Positions 1 to 9,994 are shown, counted from the stretch's first letter. The stretch is 22,662 nucleotides of DNA from CAYQAJ01 sp964415245 (GCA_964415245.1 CAYQAJ010000053.1:1-22662), one strand, 5' to 3'. Notes: generated from the sequence alone by a model not told the origin. A program made the numbers and translations.

Positions 1-1
1 C

Positions 2-3000
2 ACCACGCCGCAGTGGGTAGGCGAGGAGGGAGTCGAGGCGGTGGTCGTGCTGGCTATCGACGACATGCGCGACCCGGCCCGGTACGAGGCGTTCTTGCGC
101 CCGATTCTGGACCGGCTGGCGAAGATCGACGGCCGATCCGCGATGAGCATCATGACGTGCAGTGTCGATCCACAAGGCGAGCAAATCCAAAAGTGGCTCA
201 AGGAGGGGCTGTCGATCGAAGTGCATACGATCGACCATCCCTGCCCGCTGTTGTACGGCGGCGACTTCGCGCGGGCCCAAAGCACGGTCGATCGCTGTGT
301 CGACATGCTGAATGAAATCCCCGGCAACCGCCCCGTGGCTTTTCGCATGCCGTGCTGCGATTCGCTCAACACGCCCAGCCCGCGGTTCTGGGCCGAGATA
401 TTCAACCGCACCACCGAGCGCGGCAACTACCTGTCGATCGATTCGTCGGTGTTCACGATTCTCACGTCCGCCGACGCCGAACTGCCGCGCGACCTGGTGA
501 TCGACGGCGATGGACACGAGCGGTTCCGCCGCTACCTGCCTTTCCCGTCGTTCGTCAACACGATCGAAAACTATGCGTACCCGTACGTCATTGGGCGGCT
601 GTGCTGGGAGTTCCCCTGCATCGTGCCCAGCGACTGGGAAGCCCAGAACGTGCAGCAGCCCAATAATCCTCGCACGGTGACCGATTGGAAGGCGGCCCTC
701 GACGCAATCGTGCTCAAGCAGGCCACGATGAACCTGGTGTTTCATCCGCACGGCTGGATTCGCAGCGATCAGGTCGTCGAGCTGATCGACCACGCCGAAA
801 CCGCCCATAAAGGCAAGGTGAAGTTCCTGTCGTTCGCCGAGGCGCAGAAGCGGCTGAACGAAAACCTGCTCGCGGGCCAACCGCTACGGGCAGACGACGG
901 GCAGGATAACGGCGTGCGGCTGGTGGACGTGAACGCCGACGGCTTTCTCGACGTGGTGATCGCTGGCGCCGAGATGCAGCGCACGCGGGTTTGGCAGCCG
1001 AAGAGCGGCGCGTGGGCCGAGACCGATTTTCCCGTTCGACTGGTGGAGCGCGACGCGGCAGGGAACGTCGCCAGTACCGGGGTGCAATTCGGCGTGCTGC
1101 ACGGTGACGGCCGGGCCAGCATTCTCGTCGAGAGCGACAAGACGCTAGGAGTATGGTCGTTCGACGACGGGCAATGGGTACGCAACGACCGCCTGCTCGA
1201 AGGACTCGTGATTGGCGACGAGTCCGTGTTCACGGCTGTGGCGGGCATCGACCAGGGGGTGCGGCTGCGCGACCTGGATGGCGACGGAGTGTGCGAGCTT
1301 TTGGTGGCTGGTCCGCGCCACAGCGCTGCATTCGCCCTGGATGAAAAGCTCGGCGCGTGGCGGCAGCTTCCGTTCGGACTGCCAAATGGGACAACGTTCG
1401 TCGACGACACGGGCCGCGACGCGGGACTGCGGCTGGTCGACGTCGATGGCGACGGTCGCGACGACGTGATCTTCTCGAACCAGGACGGATACGGCGCCTG
1501 GCTGTTCGGTGACATGCAGTCGGGCTGGTCGCAAACGGCGATGGTCGGAGCGCGGAACCGCGAGCGAGGCATCCCCATGATCGTCCGCAGCGGGACGAAC
1601 AACGGGGCGTGGTTCCACTCCGGCCACGTGTGGGTGCAGAACGAAGACACCGACCGACTGCCCGACCGCGTCGATCGGCTTGCGTTTGCCGACGTTTTGG
1701 CGGCGCGGGAGAGCATTGAAGCGAAGCGCAACATGCCGCCCGTGCCAGTGGGCGCGGCGGCGATCGATATCACGCCCGATTATCCCGTGCGGCTGAGCGG
1801 GTACGGCGGCCGGCGAACCGAGTCGGAAGGCGTGGCGCAGCGAATCTGGGCCAAAGCGGTGGCCATCGGGGGTGATGACGGTGAAGGGCCCGCGATTCTG
1901 ATCACCGTCGAGAACTGCGGCGTGCCTGCTGCGATGACCGAGGCAGTCGCCCAGGCGCTGGCCGAGAAACGGGGCGTGCGGCGCGAACGGCTCGTCGTTT
2001 GTTCGAGCCATTCGCACTCGGCGCCGTGGCTGATTGGAGCTGCGCCGTTCATCTTCGGTGGGACCGAGCTGCCCGAACACATGCGTAACGTCGAGCGCTA
2101 CACGCGCGAGCTGACCGACAAGCTGGTCGAGGTGGCCGGGCAAGCGCTCGACAAGCGCCGACCGGCACGATTGGAGTGGGGCGAAGGGCGAGTCGGCTTC
2201 GCGGTGAATCGTCGCGTCATCGCCGATGGCCGCTGGACCGGATTCGGCGAGCAGAACGATGGTCCGGTCGATCACAGCCTGCCGATTCTGGTGGCCCGCG
2301 ACACCGACGGAAAGCTGGTGGCGGTGCTGGCCAACTACGCCTGCCACTGCACAACGCTGGGGGGTGATTTCAACCAGGTGTGCGGCGATTGGGCCGGTTA
2401 CGCGCAAGAGTACATCGAGCACGAAAATCCAGGCGCGGTCGCGCTCATTTCGATCGGCTGCGGCGCCGACGCCAACCCGCGCCCGCGCGGCGGGCTCGAA
2501 CAGTGCAAGCAGAATGGCCGCGAGTTGGCCGACGAAGTAAAGCGGCTGCTGACAACCGAGCTCGTGCCGCTCGATCCGACGCTCGCGTGCCGGTTGGATC
2601 ACGTCGAATTGCCGTTCGACGCGCTCCCCACCGTCGACCAGTGGCGCGAGCAAGCTAAAGGCGACGGCGCAGCCGCCTATCGTGCCCAGCAATTCGTGAA
2701 GCGGCTTGAAGCGGGCGAGAAGCTACCCGAGTCGGTGCATTACCCGGTCGCCACTTGGACGTTCGCCGACGACCTGGCCATGGTGTTCCTGGGGGGCGAG
2801 GTCGTGGTCGATTACGCGATCCGGCTCAAGGGCGAGCACGACGCACGGCGGCTGTGGATCACCGCGTACGCGAACGACGTGCCGTGCTACATCGCGTCGA
2901 AGCGCGTGCTGCGCGAAGGGGGCTACGAGGCCGACGAGTCGATGGTTTATTACGCGCGGCCAGGGCGATTCGCGCCCGAGGTTGAGGACATTATCGCCGA

Positions 3001-6000
3001 CGCGGTGCAGCGACTGTTGCCGCAGGTGTTCTACAGCCGCGCGAAGCAGGTCGACTTTCCCCCGCCGAGGTCGCCCGAAGAATCGCTCGCCACAATTAAG
3101 GTGCGGCCCGGGATGAAGATCGAGCTGGTGGCGTCGGAGCCTTTGATTGTCGATCCCGTCGCGTTCGATTGGGGGCCCGACGGCCGGCTGTGGGTGGTCG
3201 AAATGCACGACTACCCCAATGGCATGGACGATCACGGCGCTCCCGGTGGCCGCGTCAAGGTGCTCAGCGATACCGACGGCGACGGGCGGTACGACCACGC
3301 CGACCTGTTCCTCGACGAAGTTCCCTTTCCCACCGGCGTGAAAGTATGGCGCAAGGGGATTCTGGTCACCGCGGCGCCGCAGATTTTCTATGCCGAGGAC
3401 ACCGACGGCGACGGCAAGGCCGACCTGCGCAAGGTGCTGTACGAGGGGTTCGGCGAGGGGAACCAGCAGCACCGCGTGAACGGGCTGCGGTGGGGACTCG
3501 ACAACTGGCTCTACGTGGGCAACGGCGACAGCGGCGGCAACATTAAGTCGCACGTCACTGGTGACGTGGTCTCCGTGGGAGGTCGCGACCTGCGCATCCG
3601 CCCCGACGAAGGGCTGCTCGACCCGCAATCGGGGTCAACGCAGTACGGCCGCTGCCGCGACGACTGGGGCGACTGGTTCGGCGGCAATAACAGCGAGCCG
3701 ATGTGGCATTACGTACTGGACGACGTGTACCTGCGCCGCAATCCGCACTTCGCCCCGCCCGGCGTGAAAGTGCAGGTGTCGGAGCAGCCGGGCGCCGCGC
3801 CGGTGTTTCCCACCAGCCGCACATTGGAGCGGTTCAACGATTTCGACCGGGCGAACCGATTCACGTCGGCGTGCAGCCCGATCATTTACCGCGACGAGCT
3901 ATTTGGGCCAGAGTTCGCGGGCAACTCGTTCGTGTGCGAGCCGGTGCACAACCTGGTACACCGCGAGATCGTCTCGCCGAGCGGCGTCACGTTCGCCAGC
4001 CGCCGCGCCGACGACGAGCAGCAGTCGGAGTTCTTAGCGTCGAGCGACAACTGGTTTCGCCCGTCGATGGTCCGCACGGGGCCGGACGGAGCGCTGTGGG
4101 TTTCGGACATGTACCGCTTCGTGATCGAGCATCCCAAGTGGATTCCCGAGTCGTGGCAACGGAAGCTCGATCTGCGCGCCGGGGACGATCGGGGGCGCAT
4201 TTATCGAGTGTACCCGGCCGATCGCGAGGCGCCCGAAGTGCCGCGGTTGGATGAGCTCGACACCGCTGGGCTCGTGGCGCAGCTCGAAAGCCCGAACTGC
4301 ACCGTGCGTGATCTGGCGCATCAGATGTTGCTGTGGCGGGACGATCGGGCGGTGGTTCCACTGTTGGAGAAGTTGGCCCGCGACGGCAAGCGCCCCACCG
4401 CGCGGCTACACGCTTTGTGCGTGCTCGATGGGTTGGGAGCGCTCAAGTCGGATCTGGTGCAGCTAGCGATGCGCGACCAGCATCCCGGCGTGCGGCGTAA
4501 CGCCGTGCGGCTGGCCGAGGCCCGATTCGGCGACGATGCCGAACTGGGCGTGGCGGTCGCGCTATTGGCCGCGGACCCCGACCCCATGGTGCAAATGCAG
4601 GTCGCGTACAGCCTGGGCGCGTGGGACGATCCGCGGTCGGGCCGCGTGCTCGGTGGGATCGCGCTGGCTCATGCGGAAGATCCGTACATGACGGCAGCCG
4701 TATTCAGCAGTGTCAATGCGGGCAACGTGCGAGCGGCGCTTGCCGTGGTACTCGGCGGCGAGGGAAAGCGTCCGCCCGAGGCGCTCACGGGGCGGTTGTT
4801 GGAAATGGCGGCGGCGTTGGGCGATCGCGACGTGATCGAACAGTTGCTTGTCGACGTGCTGAAGGCGCGGGACGGCCAGTTCGAAACGTGGCAGATCGCG
4901 GCGCTGGCCGGTGTGCTCGAAGTGCTGCGGCGGCGGGAGGAATCGCCGTGGGAATCGCTCGACAAGCCGGCTGCTACTTCGCTCAACGCGGCGCTGGCGT
5001 TCGCCCGAAAGTCGGCCGACGACGCGGAAGCGCCCGAAGCACAGCGCTTGGCCGCCGTGCGACTGCTGGGCGAAGCGTTGCCGGCCCATGTCGACGACGC
5101 TGCGCTGTTAGCGAGTTTGCTGGCACCGCAACAGCCCCCCGCGCTGCAAGCCGCGGCCGCCGCGGCGCTGGGACGCGGCGAATCGGCCGAATCGGCCGAC
5201 ACGCTGTTGGCGGGTTGGGGTTCGCACTCGCCCGCGCTGCGTTCGCAAGTGCTCGATATCCTGCTCAGTCGAACGGTGTGGGCCGAGCGGCTGGTTTCGG
5301 CGATCGAGGCCGGAAAAGTGCCGGCTGGTCAGATTGATCCCCGCCGCAGTCAACAGCTTCGCACGTACGGCGACGATGCGCTGCGTGCCCGCGCCGAGAA
5401 GGCGCTTGCTTCGGCCGGCGACGCCGATCGCCGCAAGGTGATCGAGACGCACCGCGCGGCGCTGTCGCTGGAAGCCGACGTCGAGCGCGGCCGGGCCGTG
5501 TTTCGCAAGACGTGCTCGGTGTGCCACGTGCTCGAAGGGGAGGGACACACGGTAGGACCCGACCTGGCGGCTCTTACCGACAAGTCGGCCGACGGTTTGC
5601 TCGTCGAGATTCTCGACCCCAACCGCGCGGTTGAAGATAAGTTCCTCGACTACGTGGCCGTTACGACCGACGGCCGGCAGTTCACCGGCATCATCGCCGC
5701 CGAGACCGGCACCAGCATTACGCTTGCCGGCCAGGAGGGGAAGCAGCAGGTCATTCTTCGCAGCGAGCTCGACGAGATTCGCAGCTCGGGAAAATCGCTG
5801 ATGCCCGAGGGGGTCGAGAAAGATCTTAGTGCGCAGGACCTGGCCGATCTGATTGCGTACGTGCGGAGCACGGGCCCGCCCCCCAAGCAGTTCGAAGGCA
5901 ACACGCCGCAGATCGTGCGAGCCGGCGATGATGGCGCGGTGCGGCTGGCGGCGGCCAGCAGCCGCATTTATGGGCCGGAGATTGTATTCGAGCAGCATTA

Positions 6001-6316
6001 CAAGAATCTCGGCTACTGGCACACCGAAGACGACTACGCCGCATGGACGTTCGCCAGCCCGCGGACCGGGCGATACCGGGTTACGTTCGACTACGCCGTC
6101 GATGCAGGCTCAGCCGGCAACTCGTTCCAACTCAAAGTGGCCGGGCAAACGTTGAGCGGCAAGGTCGAAAGCACCGGCACGTGGGACAACTACGTGACCC
6201 GCGAGATCGGCACGATCGAATTGGCCGAAGGCGCGACGGAACTGATTTTCCGCCCGGCGGGCCCCGTAAACGGAGCGCTGATCGACCTGCGAACGGTGAC
6301 ACTGACGCCGGAGTGA
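2..6316 (+). CDS. Giant multidomain exported protein: deacetylase-like, FG-GAP, ceramidase-like, PVC dehydrogenase, HEAT, cytochrome c (5' end missing)
   Basis: The frame is open from the left edge, so the true start and any signal peptide lie outside; residues below count from GTG 41. Residues 1-285 resemble a NodB-type polysaccharide deacetylase (D7-D8, HTIDH at 62-66, RMP at 102-104). Residues about 290-560 carry FG-GAP/VCBS calcium-type motifs (DLDGDG, DVDGDG). Residues about 569-1000 match the neutral/alkaline ceramidase superfamily, with candidate zinc ligands H657/H659, H769 and E920. Residues about 1011-1400 are the PVC-type dehydrogenase beta-propeller, about 1415-1760 HEAT repeats, and about 1812-1950 a haem-binding domain with CSVCH at 1825-1829 and a possible axial M1921. 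The tail (about 1960-2091) looks like a carbohydrate-binding beta-sandwich. Family knowledge suggests a periplasmic or cell-surface protein linking hydrolysis with electron transfer; substrates are unknown. Domain borders are approximate. Confidence 0.9.
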   Translation, partial: TTPQWVGEEGVEAVVVLAIDDMRDPARYEAFLRPILDRLAKIDGRSAMSIMTCSVDPQGEQIQKWLKEGLSIEVHTIDHPCPLLYGGDFARAQSTVDRCVDMLNEIPGNRPVAFRMPCCDSLNTPSPRFWAEIFNRTTERGNYLSIDSSVFTILTSADAELPRDLVIDGDGHERFRRYLPFPSFVNTIENYAYPYVIGRLCWEFPCIVPSDWEAQNVQQPNNPRTVTDWKAALDAIVLKQATMNLVFHPHGWIRSDQVVELIDHAETAHKGKVKFLSFAEAQKRLNENLLAGQPLRADDGQDNGVRLVDVNADGFLDVVIAGAEMQRTRVWQPKSGAWAETDFPVRLVERDAAGNVASTGVQFGVLHGDGRASILVESDKTLGVWSFDDGQWVRNDRLLEGLVIGDESVFTAVAGIDQGVRLRDLDGDGVCELLVAGPRHSAAFALDEKLGAWRQLPFGLPNGTTFVDDTGRDAGLRLVDVDGDGRDDVIFSNQDGYGAWLFGDMQSGWSQTAMVGARNRERGIPMIVRSGTNNGAWFHSGHVWVQNEDTDRLPDRVDRLAFADVLAARESIEAKRNMPPVPVGAAAIDITPDYPVRLSGYGGRRTESEGVAQRIWAKAVAIGGDDGEGPAILITVENCGVPAAMTEAVAQALAEKRGVRRERLVVCSSHSHSAPWLIGAAPFIFGGTELPEHMRNVERYTRELTDKLVEVAGQALDKRRPARLEWGEGRVGFAVNRRVIADGRWTGFGEQNDGPVDHSLPILVARDTDGKLVAVLANYACHCTTLGGDFNQVCGDWAGYAQEYIEHENPGAVALISIGCGADANPRPRGGLEQCKQNGRELADEVKRLLTTELVPLDPTLACRLDHVELPFDALPTVDQWREQAKGDGAAAYRAQQFVKRLEAGEKLPESVHYPVATWTFADDLAMVFLGGEVVVDYAIRLKGEHDARRLWITAYANDVPCYIASKRVLREGGYEADESMVYYARPGRFAPEVEDIIADAVQRLLPQVFYSRAKQVDFPPPRSPEESLATIKVRPGMKIELVASEPLIVDPVAFDWGPDGRLWVVEMHDYPNGMDDHGAPGGRVKVLSDTDGDGRYDHADLFLDEVPFPTGVKVWRKGILVTAAPQIFYAEDTDGDGKADLRKVLYEGFGEGNQQHRVNGLRWGLDNWLYVGNGDSGGNIKSHVTGDVVSVGGRDLRIRPDEGLLDPQSGSTQYGRCRDDWGDWFGGNNSEPMWHYVLDDVYLRRNPHFAPPGVKVQVSEQPGAAPVFPTSRTLERFNDFDRANRFTSACSPIIYRDELFGPEFAGNSFVCEPVHNLVHREIVSPSGVTFASRRADDEQQSEFLASSDNWFRPSMVRTGPDGALWVSDMYRFVIEHPKWIPESWQRKLDLRAGDDRGRIYRVYPADREAPEVPRLDELDTAGLVAQLESPNCTVRDLAHQMLLWRDDRAVVPLLEKLARDGKRPTARLHALCVLDGLGALKSDLVQLAMRDQHPGVRRNAVRLAEARFGDDAELGVAVALLAADPDPMVQMQVAYSLGAWDDPRSGRVLGGIALAHAEDPYMTAAVFSSVNAGNVRAALAVVLGGEGKRPPEALTGRLLEMAAALGDRDVIEQLLVDVLKARDGQFETWQIAALAGVLEVLRRREESPWESLDKPAATSLNAALAFARKSADDAEAPEAQRLAAVRLLGEALPAHVDDAALLASLLAPQQPPALQAAAAAALGRGESAESADTLLAGWGSHSPALRSQVLDILLSRTVWAERLVSAIEAGKVPAGQIDPRRSQQLRTYGDDALRARAEKALASAGDADRRKVIETHRAALSLEADVERGRAVFRKTCSVCHVLEGEGHTVGPDLAALTDKSADGLLVEILDPNRAVEDKFLDYVAVTTDGRQFTGIIAAETGTSITLAGQEGKQQVILRSELDEIRSSGKSLMPEGVEKDLSAQDLADLIAYVRSTGPPPKQFEGNTPQIVRAGDDGAVRLAAASSRIYGPEIVFEQHYKNLGYWHTEDDYAAWTFASPRTGRYRVTFDYAVDAGSAGNSFQLKVAGQTLSGKVESTGTWDNYVTREIGTIELAEGATELIFRPAGPVNGALIDLRTVTLTPE

Positions 6317-6321
6317 GACAC

Positions 6322-6349
6322 AGCGGAAAGCGGAGAGCGGAAAGCGGAA
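6322..6349 (+). repeat. Four tandem heptamers AGCGGAR
   Basis: Four head-to-tail copies of AGCGGAA/AGCGGAG begin six bases after the stop codon of the giant gene. The array is short and purine-rich on the plus strand. No function is evident. Confidence 0.7.
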
Positions 6350-6356
6350 CGTTGCG

Positions 6357-6397
6357 TTTCGACGGTGCATAGCCGCGGCCGGCAGGCCGGGGTTGTA
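6357..6397 (+). repeat. 41-bp intergenic hairpin repeat, copy 1
   Basis: This stretch matches 7068-7108 over 41 positions with two differences. It contains the inverted repeat CGGCC/GGCCG around a GGCA loop (GGAA in the other copy). It ends 13 bases before the GTG start of the next gene, so it may form part of that gene's leader. A repeated extragenic palindrome is the simplest description. Confidence 0.75.
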
Positions 6398-6410
6398 TCG
6401 AGGTGGCGCA

Positions 6411-6983
6411 GTGCACGCGGAAGCGATTTACGAGCAATTCAAGTCGGCGACGCAGCAGGATGCGAACGCAATTGTCGTCGTACCCGCTTCGCGCCGCCAG
6501 GCACTATTTCCAAGCTCAATGCTGATGTGCATGGTGCTCGGTTGCGTCGGTGCCGCAGTGTTGCTGCTTCCGAAGGCAGAACTCGATGCGTGTAACGTGG
6601 TAGGCGGCGTTTTCCTATTTGCGCTCCCTGTGGGGATTCTGTTCGTGGCTGCGCCCTTATTCATTCGATTGCTTTTTGGTCGTCCATTGCTGGTACTTAC
6701 CGCAGATTCGTTTGAAATACGTGGCGTTCGTCGGGCCAACAAAGTGTATTGGTCGACGATTCTCGACATTTCGTTAATGCCACGGAGCATTGAGAAGCTG
6801 GTCGTCGTGCGGTACTCCCAACGGCCCCAGTCCGGAGGACAAGCGGGAGGCGACGACGGGTCTCCCGAGGAAGGCGCGCTAGTCGTTTTCCCGGTTTATG
6901 GCACTTCGCCGCGCGAGCTGGCCCAGCTTCTGGAGGGCTGCCGAAGGTGGGCGCTGGAACACGCGGAGTCGAAGACGGGGTGA
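6411..6983 (+). CDS. Hypothetical two-helix membrane protein
   Basis: The protein has 190 residues from GTG 6411, chosen because AGGTGG lies four bases upstream; a TTG at 6393 in the same frame is the alternative. Two hydrophobic segments (about residues 36-54 and 62-85) are followed by a soluble part beginning around FGRPLLVLTADSFEIRG. That arrangement resembles small bacterial membrane proteins with a PH-like beta domain after two helices, but the resemblance is only structural and I do not recognise the family. The gene follows the giant gene in the same direction, with a hairpin repeat in the 94-base gap, so co-transcription is uncertain. Confidence 0.7.
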   Translation: MHAEAIYEQFKSATQQDANAIVVVPASRRQALFPSSMLMCMVLGCVGAAVLLLPKAELDACNVVGGVFLFALPVGILFVAAPLFIRLLFGRPLLVLTADSFEIRGVRRANKVYWSTILDISLMPRSIEKLVVVRYSQRPQSGGQAGGDDGSPEEGALVVFPVYGTSPRELAQLLEGCRRWALEHAESKTG

Positions 6984-7004
6984 GGGGACGATGGTGGGCG
7001 GAGA

Positions 7005-7054
7005 TTAGCGCCGCCCCGTTGGGGCTTTGAAAACGTCTTTTGGGGCACGCTTAC
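7005..7054 (+). repeat. 50-bp intergenic repeat left of the DUF433 gene (copy 1)
   Basis: The element starts TTAG, carries the hairpin GCCCC-GTT-GGGGC (7013-7025) followed by TTT, and ends with a GGGGCACGYTTAC tail. A second 50-bp copy is at 7389-7438; the middle parts differ, the ends agree. The hairpin plus TTT could also terminate transcription of the gene ending at 6983. Confidence 0.7.
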
Positions 7055-7067
7055 TCGAAACGCTGGC

Positions 7068-7108
7068 TTTCGACGGCGCATAGCCGCGGCCGGAAGGCCG
7101 GGGTTGTA
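7068..7108 (+). repeat. 41-bp intergenic hairpin repeat, copy 2
   Basis: This is the second copy of the element at 6357-6397, with the CGGCC-GGAA-GGCCG hairpin intact. Like copy 1 it sits just upstream of a plus-strand gene, here 55 bases before the ATG at 7164. Confidence 0.75.
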
Positions 7109-7163
7109 GAATAGCAATGGGAGACATTAGCCGATCGCGCCTGAGCCGGTGGAGACATCCAAT

Positions 7164-7376
7164 ATGGACGACGAAAAGCTACTGGAACGCATCACCTTTA
7201 ACCCGCAGATTTTCGGCGGCAAGCCGATCATCCGAGGGCGGCGCTTGGCGGTCGAGCACGTGCTGGGAATGTTGGCGGCGGGAGATTCGGTCGAGACGAT
7301 TCTCCAGGGATACCCGTGGCTGGAAGCGGCGGATGTGCAAGCGTGCAGGCTCTACCCACAGTCGACGATGGCATGA
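7164..7376 (+). CDS. DUF433 antitoxin-like protein (orphan)
   Basis: The protein has 70 residues from ATG 7164, preceded by GGTGGAGA about eight bases upstream; an in-frame GTG at 7149 is less likely. Signature segments are ITFNPQIFGGKPIIRGRR, a V-E-H-V-L segment, and ILQGYPWLEAADVQAC, as in DUF433, a small winged-helix-like family usually paired with a DUF5615 PIN-like toxin. No DUF5615 gene follows: the next 115 bases hold only hairpins, and the next gene runs the opposite way. The last residues (RLYPQSTMA) differ from the usual alanine-rich helix; the +1 frame reads SRRWHEVG over the same bases, so a late frameshift is possible. Function as an antitoxin is inferred from the family only. 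Confidence 0.8.
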   Translation: MDDEKLLERITFNPQIFGGKPIIRGRRLAVEHVLGMLAAGDSVETILQGYPWLEAADVQACRLYPQSTMA

Positions 7377-7388
7377 AGTGGGGCATGT

Positions 7389-7438
7389 TTAGGGCCGCCC
7401 CGTTGGGGCTTTGGCCGATTGATTGGGGGCACGTTTAC
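7389..7438 (+). repeat. 50-bp intergenic repeat right of the DUF433 gene (copy 2)
   Basis: This copy has the same TTAG start, GCCCC-GTT-GGGGC hairpin (7397-7409), TTT and GGGGCACGTTTAC end as 7005-7054. It begins 12 bases after the DUF433 stop, so the two copies flank that gene as direct repeats. Confidence 0.7.
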
Positions 7439-7466
7439 CCGGGGTTGCGCTGCGCTCCACCCCGGG
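7438..7466. terminator. Strong hairpin between convergent genes, possible bidirectional terminator
   Basis: CCCGGGGT at 7438-7445 pairs perfectly with ACCCCGGG at 7459-7466 across a 13-base loop. It lies between the convergent DUF433 and CBS genes, so it could stop transcription from both sides. There is no U-run, so termination is inferred. Confidence 0.45.
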
Positions 7467-7471
7467 CTGGT

Positions 7472-7496
7472 TTAGGGCCGCCGCTTTGCGGCTTAG
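7472..7496. repeat. Third, partial copy of the TTAG hairpin element, with a changed but still paired stem
   Basis: The flanks match copies 1 and 2, but the hairpin is GCCGC-TTT-GCGGC (7480-7492) instead of GCCCC-GTT-GGGGC: one base pair has flipped from C-G to G-C. The right arm ends directly at the stop codon of the minus-strand CBS gene (7493-7495), so the hairpin may act as its terminator. Confidence 0.6.
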
Positions 7497-7885
7497 CCCG
7501 CCAGTGCCGAATCGCCGTACAGGGCTCGTACCAGGTCGCAGCGGCTGATGATGCCGATGAGGCCGCCTTCGTCCATCACCGGTAGTCGTCGCATGGCGCC
7601 ACCCAGCAGAAGGTCGGCCACCGAGTTGAGGGGCACGTCGGCGTGAACCGAAACCACGTTGCGGGTCATGATGTCGCCCACTTGCGTGAAGCGGATCGAG
7701 GCCGGGTTGCGGAGCATCTTCAGCCGGTCGACCTCCGAAAGGATGCCCACCAAACGCCCTTCGCCGTCGACCACGGGAAGCCCGCTGATCTTGTTCTCGA
7801 TCAGAATGGCCATCGCCTCGTCGATTGCCACCTCGGGCGTTACCGAGATCACGGCGGTGGACATGATTTCCCGGGCGGTCTTCAT
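7493..7885 (-). CDS. Stand-alone two-CBS-domain protein
   Basis: The protein has 130 residues and consists of a tandem CBS (Bateman) module. The first domain runs from IMSTAVISVTP to GRLVGILSEVDRL, the second from DIMTRNVVSVHAD to GLIGIISRCDLVRAL. Such modules bind adenine nucleotides and usually regulate a partner; no catalytic domain is attached. The ATG at 7885 has only a weak upstream AGAAG. The gene lies 46 bases downstream of the hybrid histidine kinase on the same strand, so the two are probably co-transcribed. A role as an energy sensor for that signalling unit is inference. Confidence 0.92.
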   Translation of the reverse strand: MKTAREIMSTAVISVTPEVAIDEAMAILIENKISGLPVVDGEGRLVGILSEVDRLKMLRNPASIRFTQVGDIMTRNVVSVHADVPLNSVADLLLGGAMRRLPVMDEGGLIGIISRCDLVRALYGDSALAG

Positions 7886-7931
7886 GGTTGAACGTGCTTC
7901 TGGAATGCGTGTGTTGCCGCCTGGGCGCGGT

Positions 7932-9614
<1,683 letters not shown>

Positions 9615-9860
9615 GACAGTCCTCCCAAACGGTCCCTGTGTCAGGCGTAATGTCCGGCGGAACGGATGACGGCGAACCTCTGATCGCGCGGTGAAAGTCG
9701 ATTTCAAACGGTGGGCCGCGCACAACCGAGCATGAAAGTGTAGGTCACGAGATGCGCGTCGCCCTCCAGCCAACCTAGCCGCGACCGAGACGCCGTAAGT
9801 CGATGCTGGCGGCCAAGTATGTACGAATCGGGGCAAATGGCCCCTGCCGGCGGCTGCCAA
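9615..9860. other. Leader region upstream of the histidine kinase
   Basis: Apart from the Shine-Dalgarno GGGAGGA for the kinase at 9621-9627 on the minus strand, no gene or clear promoter was seen here. The minus-strand frame is open throughout, but its translation is arginine-rich and unlike any domain. Confidence 0.4.
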
Positions 9861-9961
9861 AGAGCTTATCCAAAAACCGTCTCAGAGAAGGGGACAGGCA
9901 AATTTTTGCTCCGCGGACTGCGCAAAATGAGCCAGTCCCCGACGGTTTTTGGATAAGCTCT
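9861..9961. mobile_element. 101-bp palindromic MITE-like element
   Basis: The outer 21 bases (9861-9881) are a perfect inverted copy of 9941-9961. Inside, GGGGACAGGC (9890-9899) faces GCCAGTCCCC (9931-9940) with one mismatch, an A/T-rich stretch pairs imperfectly, and a CCGCGG palindrome sits near the centre (9911-9916). It encodes nothing. It lies between divergent genes for the kinase and the DUF1080 protein. Terminal inverted repeats around a non-coding core fit a MITE or a REP-like element moved by a transposase elsewhere. No clear target duplication is visible beyond AA on each side. Confidence 0.7.
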
Positions 9962-9994
9962 AAGTACGTGCCGTTGCCGGGGGTTCTGCTTGGC

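Noticed and set aside
1145..2692. A 515-residue minus-strand ORF inside the giant gene
   Set aside because: It is antisense to recognised domains and reads as a histidine- and arginine-rich shadow of a high-GC coding frame.
7438..7500. The hairpin cluster as a CRISPR array
   Set aside because: Repeats are unequal, the spacing is irregular and no spacers or cas genes are present.
9615..9860. A longer histidine kinase starting at 9860
   Set aside because: A strong Shine-Dalgarno sequence precedes GTG 9614, where the receiver fold begins; the extension has no domain.
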